Source: Brucella pseudogrignonensis
Lineage (GTDB): Bacteria > Pseudomonadota > Alphaproteobacteria > Rhizobiales > Rhizobiaceae
DNA length: 64,000 bases
Direction of reading: 5' to 3'
NCBI RefSeq assembly: GCF_032190615.1
Contig: NZ_JAVLAT010000001.1
Span: 682,001-746,000 of the forward strand
The translations under genes were made by a program, and so were the position numbers. The notes below the pieces were generated by a model. The model ran no database searches, was not told the DNA's origin, and was given only the letters and a program-made list of their open reading frames with translations. Below, one piece after another: positions 37,679-45,638 of the stretch. Numbering within the stretch: the stretch's first letter is position 1; every line of letters starts with the position of its first letter.

Positions 37679-39373
37679 ATGCACAAATCCACAACCAACT
37701 CCAACACACGCAATGGCGGTCAGATACTGGTGGATGCACTTGGCATTCATGGCGTCGACCGCGTTTTCTGCGTGCCCGGCGAAAGCTACCTTGCAGCGTT
37801 GGATGCTTTTCATGACGTAAGCGACAAGATTGACTTGATTGTCTGCCGTCAGGAAGGCGGTGCTGCTTACATGGCGGAAGCCTATGGCAAGCTCACCGGC
37901 AAGCCCGGCATCTGCTTTGTCACGCGCGGCCCCGGTGCAACCAATGCCTCCGTCGGCGTTCATACCGCCTTTCAGGATTCCACACCGATGCTTCTGTTCA
38001 TCGGGCAGGTCGCAAGCGATCAGGTGGAACGTGAGGCATTTCAGGAAGTTGATTATCGCCGCATGTTCGGCCAGATGGCCAAATGGGTGGTGCAGATCGA
38101 TGATCCCGCCCGCATCCCGGAACTGGTCAGTCAGGCTTTCCATCGTGCGGTCAACGGACGCCCCGGTCCTGTGGTCATCGCCCTTCCCGAAGATATGCTG
38201 ACATCACATGCGACCGTCAGCGATGCACCGGCTTACAAGCATGTCGAGATGCATCCGGGAAGCGATCAGTTACAGGACATGAAAGCGCTTCTCGAAAAAG
38301 CAGAGCGACCACTGATGATCGTCGGTGGCGGCGGCTGGAATTCGCAAGCGGTTCGCGACCTGCAAACATTTGCAGAGAACATGTCGCTGCCTGTCGCAGC
38401 ATCCTTCCGCTGTCAGGATATGTTCGACAATCAGCACCCGCTGTATGCTGGTGAAATGGGAACATCGATCAGCCCGAAACTTGCGGCCCGGGTTAAAGAC
38501 TCGGACCTTTTGCTGGTCGTGGGCGCGCGCCTTGGTGAAATGACCACGCAGGGCTATGAGCTTATCAATATCCCTGTTCCAAAGCAGAAGCTCATCCATG
38601 TCCATCCGGGCGCGGAAGAACTGGGCCGCGTCTATCATGCGGATATCCCGATCAATGCCAGTATGGCCGCCTTCCCCAAAGCAGCTTCCAAGCTTGAGCC
38701 TATCGCCAGTCCTCGGTGGAAAGCATGGGCTGAAAGCGCCAATGCCGACTATCGCGACAATCTTAAAACGCCGACAATTCCCGGTGCCGTTCAGATGGGC
38801 GAGATCATGGAATGGCTGCGCGCACATTTGGCCGAAGACGCCATCATCACCAATGGCGCTGGCAATTATTCGGCGTGGCCGCACCGCTTCTATCAGTATC
38901 GCACCTATCGCAGCCAGCTGGCGCCCACCAACGGCTCCATGGGCTATGGCGTTCCGGCGGCAGTGGCAGCAAAACTCACCGCGCCAGAACGTACGGTCGT
39001 CTGCTTTGCTGGCGACGGCTGCTTCCTGATGAACGGTCAGGAACTCGCAACGGCTGCGCAATATGGTGCCAATGCGATTTTCATCGTCGTCAATAACGGC
39101 ATGTATGGCACGATCCGTATGCATCAGGAACGTACTTATCCGGGTCGCGTTTCCGGCACTGGCCTTGCCAATCCTGACTTTGCAGCACTCGCGCGCGCCT
39201 ATGGCCTGCATGGGGAAACGGTGGAAAAAACTGCCGATTTTGCGGAAGCCTTCAAGCGGTGCGAGCAATCTGGCAAGCCGGGTCTGATTGAAATCCGCAT
39301 CGATCCGGAAGCGCTTTCGCCCAAGATGACGCTGAGCCAAATGCGCGAACAAGGACTGGCGAAGCAGCGCTGA
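37679..39373 (+). CDS. Thiamine-pyrophosphate-dependent enzyme, acetolactate synthase-like
   Basis: A 564-residue enzyme with the three domains of the acetolactate synthase/benzoylformate decarboxylase superfamily: pyrimidine domain with catalytic Glu59 (CRQEGGAAYMAEAYG), central domain, and the PP domain with the TPP/Mg motif GDGCFLMNGQEL..NN. ATG at 37679 has AGGG close by; a TTG upstream is less likely. No small regulatory subunit lies next to it, so a catabolic 2-keto-acid decarboxylase or carboligase is more likely than branched-chain amino-acid synthesis. Substrate unknown. Confidence 0.8.
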   Translation: MHKSTTNSNTRNGGQILVDALGIHGVDRVFCVPGESYLAALDAFHDVSDKIDLIVCRQEGGAAYMAEAYGKLTGKPGICFVTRGPGATNASVGVHTAFQDSTPMLLFIGQVASDQVEREAFQEVDYRRMFGQMAKWVVQIDDPARIPELVSQAFHRAVNGRPGPVVIALPEDMLTSHATVSDAPAYKHVEMHPGSDQLQDMKALLEKAERPLMIVGGGGWNSQAVRDLQTFAENMSLPVAASFRCQDMFDNQHPLYAGEMGTSISPKLAARVKDSDLLLVVGARLGEMTTQGYELINIPVPKQKLIHVHPGAEELGRVYHADIPINASMAAFPKAASKLEPIASPRWKAWAESANADYRDNLKTPTIPGAVQMGEIMEWLRAHLAEDAIITNGAGNYSAWPHRFYQYRTYRSQLAPTNGSMGYGVPAAVAAKLTAPERTVVCFAGDGCFLMNGQELATAAQYGANAIFIVVNNGMYGTIRMHQERTYPGRVSGTGLANPDFAALARAYGLHGETVEKTADFAEAFKRCEQSGKPGLIEIRIDPEALSPKMTLSQMREQGLAKQR

Positions 39374-39396
39374 CAGTGTTCAATTATCGAATCTTC

Positions 39397-39430
39397 AGGC
39401 CGGGTTTTCGTCTCGACGAAGGCCGGGCCT
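39397..39430 (+). terminator. Stem-loop after the TPP enzyme gene
   Basis: 14-position stem (39397-39410 with 39417-39430) with one mismatch and two G-U pairs, 6-base loop. No T-run follows, so termination strength is unclear. Confidence 0.45.
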
Positions 39431-39622
39431 AACTTCCCGGGCGTCAATTCAATCCATTTAAATGCGGAGAATACCTCTAAAATTTACAGGTATCGCCGCG
39501 ATGTCACTTATGAACAGGCTGCAATGTAGGAAATACAACTTTCGTTTGGATTAATACAATTTAGAGTAGACATTTTTACTCAAGTCGCACATAAACCGCC
39601 CGGGTTGCAATGGGAGGGGACT

Positions 39623-39712
39623 TTGCGAACACTTAATTTATTTATTATTGGTTTTGGCTTCAGCGCATTAATTATCACCTGTATTTACGCAATGAACGGC
39701 GGATTGATCTGA
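39623..39712 (+). CDS. Candidate 29-residue single-pass membrane peptide
   Basis: In the 443-bp gap between the TPP enzyme and LysR, TTG at 39623 is preceded by TGGGAGGGG, a good ribosome site. It opens a frame MRTLNLFIIGFGF.. ending in NGGLI and TGA at 39710-39712. Residues about 4-23 are hydrophobic, with one Arg before and a short polar tail after: the pattern of a small inner-membrane protein with its N-terminus in the cytoplasm. I recognise no family. The rest of the gap (39431-39610) shows only A+T-rich sequence. Confidence 0.5.
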   Translation: MRTLNLFIIGFGFSALIITCIYAMNGGLI

Positions 39713-39718
39713 ACATTA

Positions 39719-39820
39719 GAGCGCATCCCGAAAAGTGTGAAACGTTTTTGGGATAAGATGCGCGTTAAAACAAATCGTTAGAGCGCCGATCTGATTCAAT
39801 CAGATCGAAACGCGCTCTAA
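39719..39820 (-). repeat. Composite hairpin repeat, family 2, full inverted copy
   Basis: Hairpin 1: GCGCATC ... GATGCGC (39721-39762) with inner CCGAAAA/TTTTTGG pairing. Hairpin 2: CGATCTGAT-TCA-ATCAGATCG within AGAGCGC/GCGCTCT (39780-39818). It is the reversed equivalent of 3746-3843. Its right end reaches into the LysR gene and supplies the TAG stop codon. Confidence 0.7.
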
Positions 39821-40728
39821 AGCAGGCTCTCGCCTATAAAATTTGCCGACGCTTCGCGCACCGCACCAAGCATAAAATCACTAATGACACGTATACGTGG
39901 TGCGGCCATCACATCGACGTGGCAATTCATCCAGTATTCGCGTTCCAGATGCAGTTCTTTAGGCAGCACAGGCATAAGATCTGGATACTGACACGCAATA
40001 AAATAAGGCAGCACACAAAGACCGTAGCCTGTCAGCGTTGCGGTAAGCTGAGCGTGAATGCTTGAGCTTTGATAATTACAACGCTGTCCGGGCAAAATCT
40101 CACGCATATAATCAAGGCCGGGCGTAAAGACCATGTCATCTATATAACCAATGAACGGATGCCGTGTCAGATCTTCACGCGCTCTGATTGGCGGGTGACA
40201 GTTCAGATAATCCCGATGCCCGTAGATAAAGAGCCTGTAAGGCGTGATCCGCTCGCTGTGATAAGGCCCGGTGCGCGGCATATGAAGCGTAATGGACAGT
40301 TCCGCCTCACGCCTTGACAACGACATAATCTGCTGGATCGTCACAACTTCTACAGACAAACTGGGATAGGATTGCGCTAACACTGGCAAGCGATCCGCCA
40401 GAAAGAAATTGCCGAAGCCTTCAAGCGTAGACAATCGCACAACCCCCGATAGAGCTGAGAAACTGCCCGTCGCTTCTGTCTGGAACTTCAGCGCCTCGCG
40501 CTCCATCACTTCCGCTGGCTCTACAAACCGCTCTCCCATTGGCGTCAACAGATAACCGCGCGGATTACGTTCAAAAAGCTTGGTCGCGAGCGACTGCTCC
40601 AGACGGTCGATCCGGCGCAAAACCGTGACATGGCTGGTGCGCAATTGCCGGGCGGCTGCTGAAAGCTGGCCTGTGCGCGCAACAGCCAGAAAATATTGCA
40701 GATCATCCCATGCAAACTGGCGCACCAC
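39817..40728 (-). CDS. LysR-family transcriptional regulator
   Basis: A 303-residue LysR regulator: winged helix at residues 8-66 (GQLSAAARQLRTSHVTVLRRIDRLEQ), effector domain from about 90. Two GTG codons (40728, 40725) follow GGGAGG; the second is better spaced. The stop lies inside a dispersed repeat, so the C-terminus may differ from relatives. Divergent from the ABC transporter at 40968 and probably its regulator. Effector unknown. Confidence 0.85.
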   Translation of the reverse strand: MVRQFAWDDLQYFLAVARTGQLSAAARQLRTSHVTVLRRIDRLEQSLATKLFERNPRGYLLTPMGERFVEPAEVMEREALKFQTEATGSFSALSGVVRLSTLEGFGNFFLADRLPVLAQSYPSLSVEVVTIQQIMSLSRREAELSITLHMPRTGPYHSERITPYRLFIYGHRDYLNCHPPIRAREDLTRHPFIGYIDDMVFTPGLDYMREILPGQRCNYQSSSIHAQLTATLTGYGLCVLPYFIACQYPDLMPVLPKELHLEREYWMNCHVDVMAAPRIRVISDFMLGAVREASANFIGESLL

Positions 40729-40739
40729 GTCCTCCCTTT

Positions 40740-40772
40740 CATCATCTGTACAATTTCGAACAGATGATGTTC
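40740..40772. promoter_or_regulatory. Candidate LysR operator with overlapping inverted repeats
   Basis: Two overlapping symmetries in the divergent promoter: CATCATCTG (40740-40748) / CAGATGATG (40761-40769), and GAACA-N5-TGTTC (40758-40772). The 15-bp element has the size of a LysR T-N11-A box. Confidence 0.55.
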
Positions 40773-40967
40773 AAAAATTGTTATTCTTGTACGCATTTGT
40801 CAATGCTACCGTTCCGACAAATAGCCCGACGGGAGGAACAGTTCGGGCTGAAGCAGAAGAGTGTATGACCATGAGGAGGTTTGCATTCTGATCTGAAAAG
40901 ACTGCTTCACAGGAGGATTCCGTCTGATTTTTTGCGACGGATATGGAGTTTTTGGGAGGAGCACTGA

Positions 40968-42173
40968 ATGAAACTTTTTGCACTGGCGACGGCTGCACTT
41001 TTTGCCGCAACCGCGATTTCATCCGCAGCAGAAATATCAGACGGCAAAGTTAAAATCGGCATTCTGAACGACCAGTCGGGCGTTTATGCTGACTTCGGCG
41101 GCAAGTGGTCTTATGAAGCTGCAAAAATGGCTGCCGAAGATTTTGGCGGTACGGTGCTGGATGCGCCAATTGAAATCATCACAGCCGATCATCAGAACAA
41201 GCCAGACGTCGCCGCCAACATCGCGCGCCAGTGGTATGACACCGAACAGGTCGATGCAATCATGGAGCTGACCAGCTCCTCAGTCGGCCTCGCCGTTCAG
41301 GCACTTTCCAAAGACAAAAAGAAAATCACCATCAATACGGGTGCCGCGACATCGGAACTCACAGGCAAGCAATGCTCGCCTTATGGCTTCCACTGGGCCT
41401 ATGACACCCATGCGCTTGCCGTTGGAACCGGCGGCTCTCTCGTCGAACAGGGTGGCGATACATGGTATTTCCTGACGGCCGATTATGCCTTCGGTTATTC
41501 GTTGGAAGACCAAACATCAAAATTCGTCACGTCAAAAGGCGGTAAAGTTCTTGGCTCCGTGCGCCATCCTTTGAGCACGACAGACTATTCATCATTCCTC
41601 TTGCAGGCACAGGCTTCCGGTGCCAAGGTGGTTGGCCTCGCCAATGCTGGACTTGATACATCCAATGCGATCAAACAAGCAGCCGAATTTGGCATCGTTG
41701 CCGGCGGCCAGCGCCTTGCAGCTCTGCTGTTCACCATTGCCGAAGTGCATGGCTTGGGCCTTGATGCGGCACAGGGCCTGACGCTCACCGAGGGCTTCTA
41801 TTGGGATCGCGACGATGAATCGCGCGAGTTCAGCAAGCGCTTCTTCGACCGCACTGGCCGTATGCCGAATATGATTCAGGCAGGCACTTATTCCGCCGTG
41901 CTGCAATATCTCAAAGCCATCAAGGAAGCAGGCACCGACGAGACGGAAGCCGTTGCCAAGAAGCTTCATGAAATGCCGGTCAATGATGTTTTCGCCCGCA
42001 ATGGCAAGGTCGGGCCAAATGGCCGTATGATCTATGACATGTATCTCATGGAAGTGAAAAAGCCCGACGAAAGCAAGGCACCGTGGGACTACTATAACGT
42101 ACTGGCGACCATCCCCGGCGATCAGGCTTACATGAAACCTGAAGAAAGCGGCTGCTCATTGGTCACACAATAA
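40968..42173 (+). CDS. Branched-chain-amino-acid-type ABC transporter substrate-binding protein
   Basis: A 401-residue periplasmic protein; signal peptide of about 20 residues (ATAISSA), then the type 1 binding fold of the HAAT class (VKIGILNDQSGVYADFGG, LTSSSVGLAVQALSKDKKK, YAFGYSLED). GGGAGGA precedes the ATG. The class covers leucine/isoleucine/valine, but also urea, amides, aromatic acids and other small molecules, so the ligand is open. The downstream GMC oxidoreductase suggests an alcohol or a choline-like compound (weak inference). Confidence 0.85.
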   Translation: MKLFALATAALFAATAISSAAEISDGKVKIGILNDQSGVYADFGGKWSYEAAKMAAEDFGGTVLDAPIEIITADHQNKPDVAANIARQWYDTEQVDAIMELTSSSVGLAVQALSKDKKKITINTGAATSELTGKQCSPYGFHWAYDTHALAVGTGGSLVEQGGDTWYFLTADYAFGYSLEDQTSKFVTSKGGKVLGSVRHPLSTTDYSSFLLQAQASGAKVVGLANAGLDTSNAIKQAAEFGIVAGGQRLAALLFTIAEVHGLGLDAAQGLTLTEGFYWDRDDESREFSKRFFDRTGRMPNMIQAGTYSAVLQYLKAIKEAGTDETEAVAKKLHEMPVNDVFARNGKVGPNGRMIYDMYLMEVKKPDESKAPWDYYNVLATIPGDQAYMKPEESGCSLVTQ

Positions 42174-42185
42174 GAGGCTGGTGGG

Positions 42186-42983
42186 ATGAACACAGCAACC
42201 CAAAATACTACGGCTCTGCGAGAAGCAGAGCCGTTGGAGATCGTTCTTTCGGCACGTGGGCTGGGCAAGTCCTTTGGCGGCTTTCATGCGGTGAAGAATG
42301 TCGATCTGGATGTAGAGCACGCCCGCGTTCATGCTCTGATCGGGCCAAATGGTGCAGGCAAAACGACCGTTTTCAACCTGCTCACAAAATTCCTCCAGCC
42401 GACGAGCGGCGAGATTACGCTACTTGGCGAAAACATCACCAAGACCAACCCTGCCAAGGTAGCGCGGATGGGTCTGGTCCGCTCGTTCCAGATTTCAGCG
42501 ACATTCCCGCATCTGACGGTGTTGGAAAACGTAAAGGTCGCGCTTCAACGCCCAAGCGGTCTGGCAACACAATTCTGGCGTTCGTTATCCATGCTTGATC
42601 GGCTTGATGCAAAAGCGATTGATCTGCTGGAGCGTGTGGGTTTGGCCGATGCGCGTCATGCGCTGGCGGCCGATCTTTCCTATGGCCGCAAGCGCGCGCT
42701 TGAAATCGCCACCACACTGGCGCTCGATCCCAAAGTGCTGCTGCTCGATGAGCCAATGGCAGGCATGGGCCACGAAGACGTGCACATCATTGCCGCTCTC
42801 ATCTCCGATGTAGCGAAAGATCGTGCGGTGCTGATGGTCGAACACAATCTCAAAGTGGTGGCCGACATCGCCCATCACGTCACGGTGCTGCAACGCGGCG
42901 AAATCCTTGCTTCGGGTAGTTATGCCACCGTCGCGCAAGACGAGCGCGTCCGCACCGCTTACATGGGAACCGAACATGAATAG
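42186..42983 (+). CDS. HAAT-type ABC transporter ATPase (LivG-like)
   Basis: A 265-residue ATPase: Walker A GPNGAGKTT, Q-loop RSFQISATFPHLT, signature reduced to LSYGRKRALEIA, Walker B VLLLDEPMAGMG, switch His in MVEHN. The LSYG signature is usual for LivG. Overlaps the next ATPase gene by 8 bp. Confidence 0.9.
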   Translation: MNTATQNTTALREAEPLEIVLSARGLGKSFGGFHAVKNVDLDVEHARVHALIGPNGAGKTTVFNLLTKFLQPTSGEITLLGENITKTNPAKVARMGLVRSFQISATFPHLTVLENVKVALQRPSGLATQFWRSLSMLDRLDAKAIDLLERVGLADARHALAADLSYGRKRALEIATTLALDPKVLLLDEPMAGMGHEDVHIIAALISDVAKDRAVLMVEHNLKVVADIAHHVTVLQRGEILASGSYATVAQDERVRTAYMGTEHE

Positions 42984-43692
42984 AGGCCACCCCTTGCTTT
43001 CCGTGCGCGGGCTTAATGCCTGGTATGGCGAAAGCCATGCGCTGCACGGCGTCGATCTCGATATCTGGCCCGGTGAAACCATCACGCTTTTAGGCCGCAA
43101 CGGCGTCGGCAAAACCACAACGCTGCGCGCCATCATGGGCATTATCCGCAAGCGCACCGGCACGATCACGCTTGATGGGAAAGACATTCTGCGTGTGCCG
43201 CTGCATCGCATTGCCCGCACTGGCCTTGGCTTTGTGCCGGAAGAACGCGGAATCTTTGCCACGCTCAACGTGCATGAAAACCTGTTGCTGCCACCCGTTG
43301 TCGGCAAGGGCAGCGGAGCCATGTCACTCGACGAGATTTACGAGCTCTTCCCCAATCTCTATGATCGCCGCAACAGCCCCGGCACCAAGCTTTCGGGTGG
43401 TGAACAGCAGATGCTGGCGATTGCCCGTATCCTGCGCACCGGCGTGAAGGTAATGCTGCTGGATGAGCCGACGGAAGGGCTTGCGCCCGTCATCATCCAG
43501 CGCATCGGCGATGTGCTGGTCGAGCTCAAGAAGCGCGGCATGACTGTGCTTCTGGTTGAGCAGAACTTCCGCTTTGCCGCCAAGGTCGCAGACCGCTTTT
43601 ATCTGATGGATCATGGTGTGGTGACGGAAAACTTCCCAACCACTGAACTGCCTTCCCGCATGGCAGAACTTACACAAGCCTTGGGGGTCTGA
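42976..43692 (+). CDS. HAAT-type ABC transporter ATPase (LivF-like)
   Basis: A 238-residue ATPase: Walker A GRNGVGKTT, FVPEERGIFATL, signature LSGGEQQM, Walker B VMLLDEPTEGLAP, switch LLVEQN. ATG at 42976 lies within the end of the LivG-like gene. The two ATPases would form the engine under the two permeases that follow. Confidence 0.9.
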   Translation: MNRGHPLLSVRGLNAWYGESHALHGVDLDIWPGETITLLGRNGVGKTTTLRAIMGIIRKRTGTITLDGKDILRVPLHRIARTGLGFVPEERGIFATLNVHENLLLPPVVGKGSGAMSLDEIYELFPNLYDRRNSPGTKLSGGEQQMLAIARILRTGVKVMLLDEPTEGLAPVIIQRIGDVLVELKKRGMTVLLVEQNFRFAAKVADRFYLMDHGVVTENFPTTELPSRMAELTQALGV

Positions 43693-43696
43693 ACCA

Positions 43697-44584
43697 ATGA
43701 CAATGATCTTCGGTATCCCTGTGCAAGCGCTTCTCGGGCAGTTGCTTGTCGGCCTCATCAACGGGTCTTTCTATGCCATGCTGAGCCTGGGCCTTGCCAT
43801 CATCTTCGGGCTTTTGCGCATCATCAATTTTGCCCATGGCGCGCAATATATGCTCGGCGCATTTGTTGGCTACCTGCTGTTAAGCGGCCTTGGCATCGGC
43901 TATTGGCCAGCGCTTATTCTCGCTCCACTGATCGTGGGTCTGGGCGGCGCTATTATCGAACGTGTTGCGCTTTCAAGGCTCTATAATCTTGATCCGCTTT
44001 ATGGCCTGCTGTTCACTTTTGGCTTAGCGCTCGTGATCGAAGGCACCTTCCGCTACTATTATGGTGCTGCCGGTCAGCCTTATGCTGTCCCTCCATCACT
44101 TGCAGGCGGCAATAATCTCGGCTTCATGTTCCTGCCAAACTATCGCGCATGGGTGGTGGTGGCGTCACTCGTCATCTGTATCGGAACATGGCTGCTGATT
44201 GAGAAAACCAAGCTCGGCGCTTATCTGCGTGCCGCAACTGAAAACCCGACACTGGTCAAAGCCTTTGGCATCAATGTGCCACTGCTGCTTACCTTCACCT
44301 ATGCGTTGGGTGCAGCTCTCGCTGGCTTTGCCGGAATTCTGGCAGCACCCATCTATCAGGTCAGCCCGCTGATGGGGTCAAACATCATTATCGTGGTTTT
44401 TGCCGTGGTGGTGGTTGGCGGCATGGGTTCGATCCTTGGCGCCATCATCACCGGCTATGTGCTGGGGCTGGCTGAAGGTCTGACCAAGGTCTTCTATCCC
44501 GAAGCCTCCAGCATCGTCATCTTTGTTATCATGGCAATCGTCCTTCTGGTGCGACCCGCCGGATTGTTCGGGAAGGAGGCCTGA
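43697..44584 (+). CDS. HAAT-type ABC transporter permease (LivH-like)
   Basis: A 295-residue permease with about eight membrane segments; LivH features are NGSFYAMLSLGLAIIFGLLR followed by the INFAHG motif, and VVVGGMGSILGAIITGYVLG near the end. One base separates its stop from the LivM-like gene. Confidence 0.9.
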   Translation: MTMIFGIPVQALLGQLLVGLINGSFYAMLSLGLAIIFGLLRIINFAHGAQYMLGAFVGYLLLSGLGIGYWPALILAPLIVGLGGAIIERVALSRLYNLDPLYGLLFTFGLALVIEGTFRYYYGAAGQPYAVPPSLAGGNNLGFMFLPNYRAWVVVASLVICIGTWLLIEKTKLGAYLRAATENPTLVKAFGINVPLLLTFTYALGAALAGFAGILAAPIYQVSPLMGSNIIIVVFAVVVVGGMGSILGAIITGYVLGLAEGLTKVFYPEASSIVIFVIMAIVLLVRPAGLFGKEA

Positions 44585-44585
44585 T

Positions 44586-45575
44586 ATGACTGACACTGTT
44601 CTCAAAGCAACGACGGCACATCATCAGGCAAAAGCGCCAGCCCTCAACAGCCTCTCGGCCATCATTCTGGCGATTGCCGTGGCTGGATTGATCGTAGCAC
44701 CCTTCATGGTCTATCCGATCTTCCTGATGAAGATGCTGTGCTTTGCGCTCTTTGCCTCCGCGTTCAACCTCTTGCTCGGGTTTACCGGCATTCTGTCTTT
44801 TGGCCATGCAGCCTTCTTTGGCGGCGCTGCCTATGTGACGGCTCATGCGGTCAAAGTATGGGGTGTCACACCGGAAATTGGCATCCTGCTTGGCATGCTC
44901 GCCGCAGCAGTGCTTGGCCTTATCATCGGCTATCTCGCTATTCGTCGTCAGGGCATCTATTCGACGATGATCACGCTGGCACTGGCGCAGATGTTCTTCT
45001 TCTTCTGTCTGCAAGCGAGCTTCACCCATGGCGAAGATGGTCTTCAGGGCGTGCCACGCGGCTATCTGTTTGGCTTCATCGACCTCAACCAGCCGATGAA
45101 CATGTATTATCTGGTGCTGGCACTCTTCGTAATCGGCGTCTTTGCGATCTGGCGCATCATCAATTCGCCTTTCGGCATGATCCTTAAATCCGTGCGCGAA
45201 AATGAAAGCCGCGCCGTGTCGCTGGGCTATTCCGTCAATCACTACAAGCTTGCAGCCTTTGTCATGTCAGCCGCACTTGCAGGACTTGCAGGCGGCATGA
45301 AGGCGCTGGTCTTCCAGTTTGCCACCCTCACCGATGTGGGCTGGCAGATGTCGGGCGAAGTGATCCTGATGACGCTGCTGGGCGGCATCGGAACGCTGAT
45401 CGGCCCAATCGTCGGTGCAGCCTTCGTGGTTGCTCTTCAGAACTATCTTGCAACCTCCGACTTCCCCGTGACAATTGTCACAGGCGTCATCTTCATGGCC
45501 TGCGTTCTGCTCTTCCGTAAAGGCATCGTCGGCGAGTTCTATGCATCGCGGCTTGGAAAGAAACTATTCGGGTAA
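44586..45575 (+). CDS. HAAT-type ABC transporter permease (LivM-like)
   Basis: A 329-residue permease: LGFTGILSFGHAAFFGGAAY, SVRENESRAVSLGYSV and LLGGIGTLIGPIVGAAF are LivM marks. ATG at 44586 directly after the LivH-like gene. With the preceding four genes it makes a complete HAAT importer. Confidence 0.9.
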   Translation: MTDTVLKATTAHHQAKAPALNSLSAIILAIAVAGLIVAPFMVYPIFLMKMLCFALFASAFNLLLGFTGILSFGHAAFFGGAAYVTAHAVKVWGVTPEIGILLGMLAAAVLGLIIGYLAIRRQGIYSTMITLALAQMFFFFCLQASFTHGEDGLQGVPRGYLFGFIDLNQPMNMYYLVLALFVIGVFAIWRIINSPFGMILKSVRENESRAVSLGYSVNHYKLAAFVMSAALAGLAGGMKALVFQFATLTDVGWQMSGEVILMTLLGGIGTLIGPIVGAAFVVALQNYLATSDFPVTIVTGVIFMACVLLFRKGIVGEFYASRLGKKLFG

Positions 45576-45586
45576 CCGATATTTTC

Positions 45587-45624
45587 GGAGCCGCATGATC
45601 ACAAGATAGCGGCTCCACCTTTTT
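45587..45624 (+). terminator. Hairpin between transporter and GMC oxidoreductase genes
   Basis: 8-bp stem GGAGCCGC (45587-45594) / GCGGCTCC (45609-45616), 14-base loop, then ACCTTTTT. Probably an attenuator rather than a full stop, as the GMC gene begins 15 bases later. Confidence 0.55.
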
Positions 45625-45638
45625 ACTGGATATGAATC

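Noticed and set aside
38270..39352. 360-codon open frame on the minus strand
   Set aside because: Antisense to the TPP enzyme gene, which has intact TPP motifs; no family resemblance or ribosome site.
37679..39373. Biosynthetic acetolactate synthase ilvB
   Set aside because: No ilvH/ilvN-type small subunit or ilvC follows; the neighbours are thiolase and SDR genes.
40968..45575. Naming the transporter livKHMGF
   Set aside because: The subunit classes fit, but HAAT importers carry many ligands and neighbours do not point to branched-chain amino acids.
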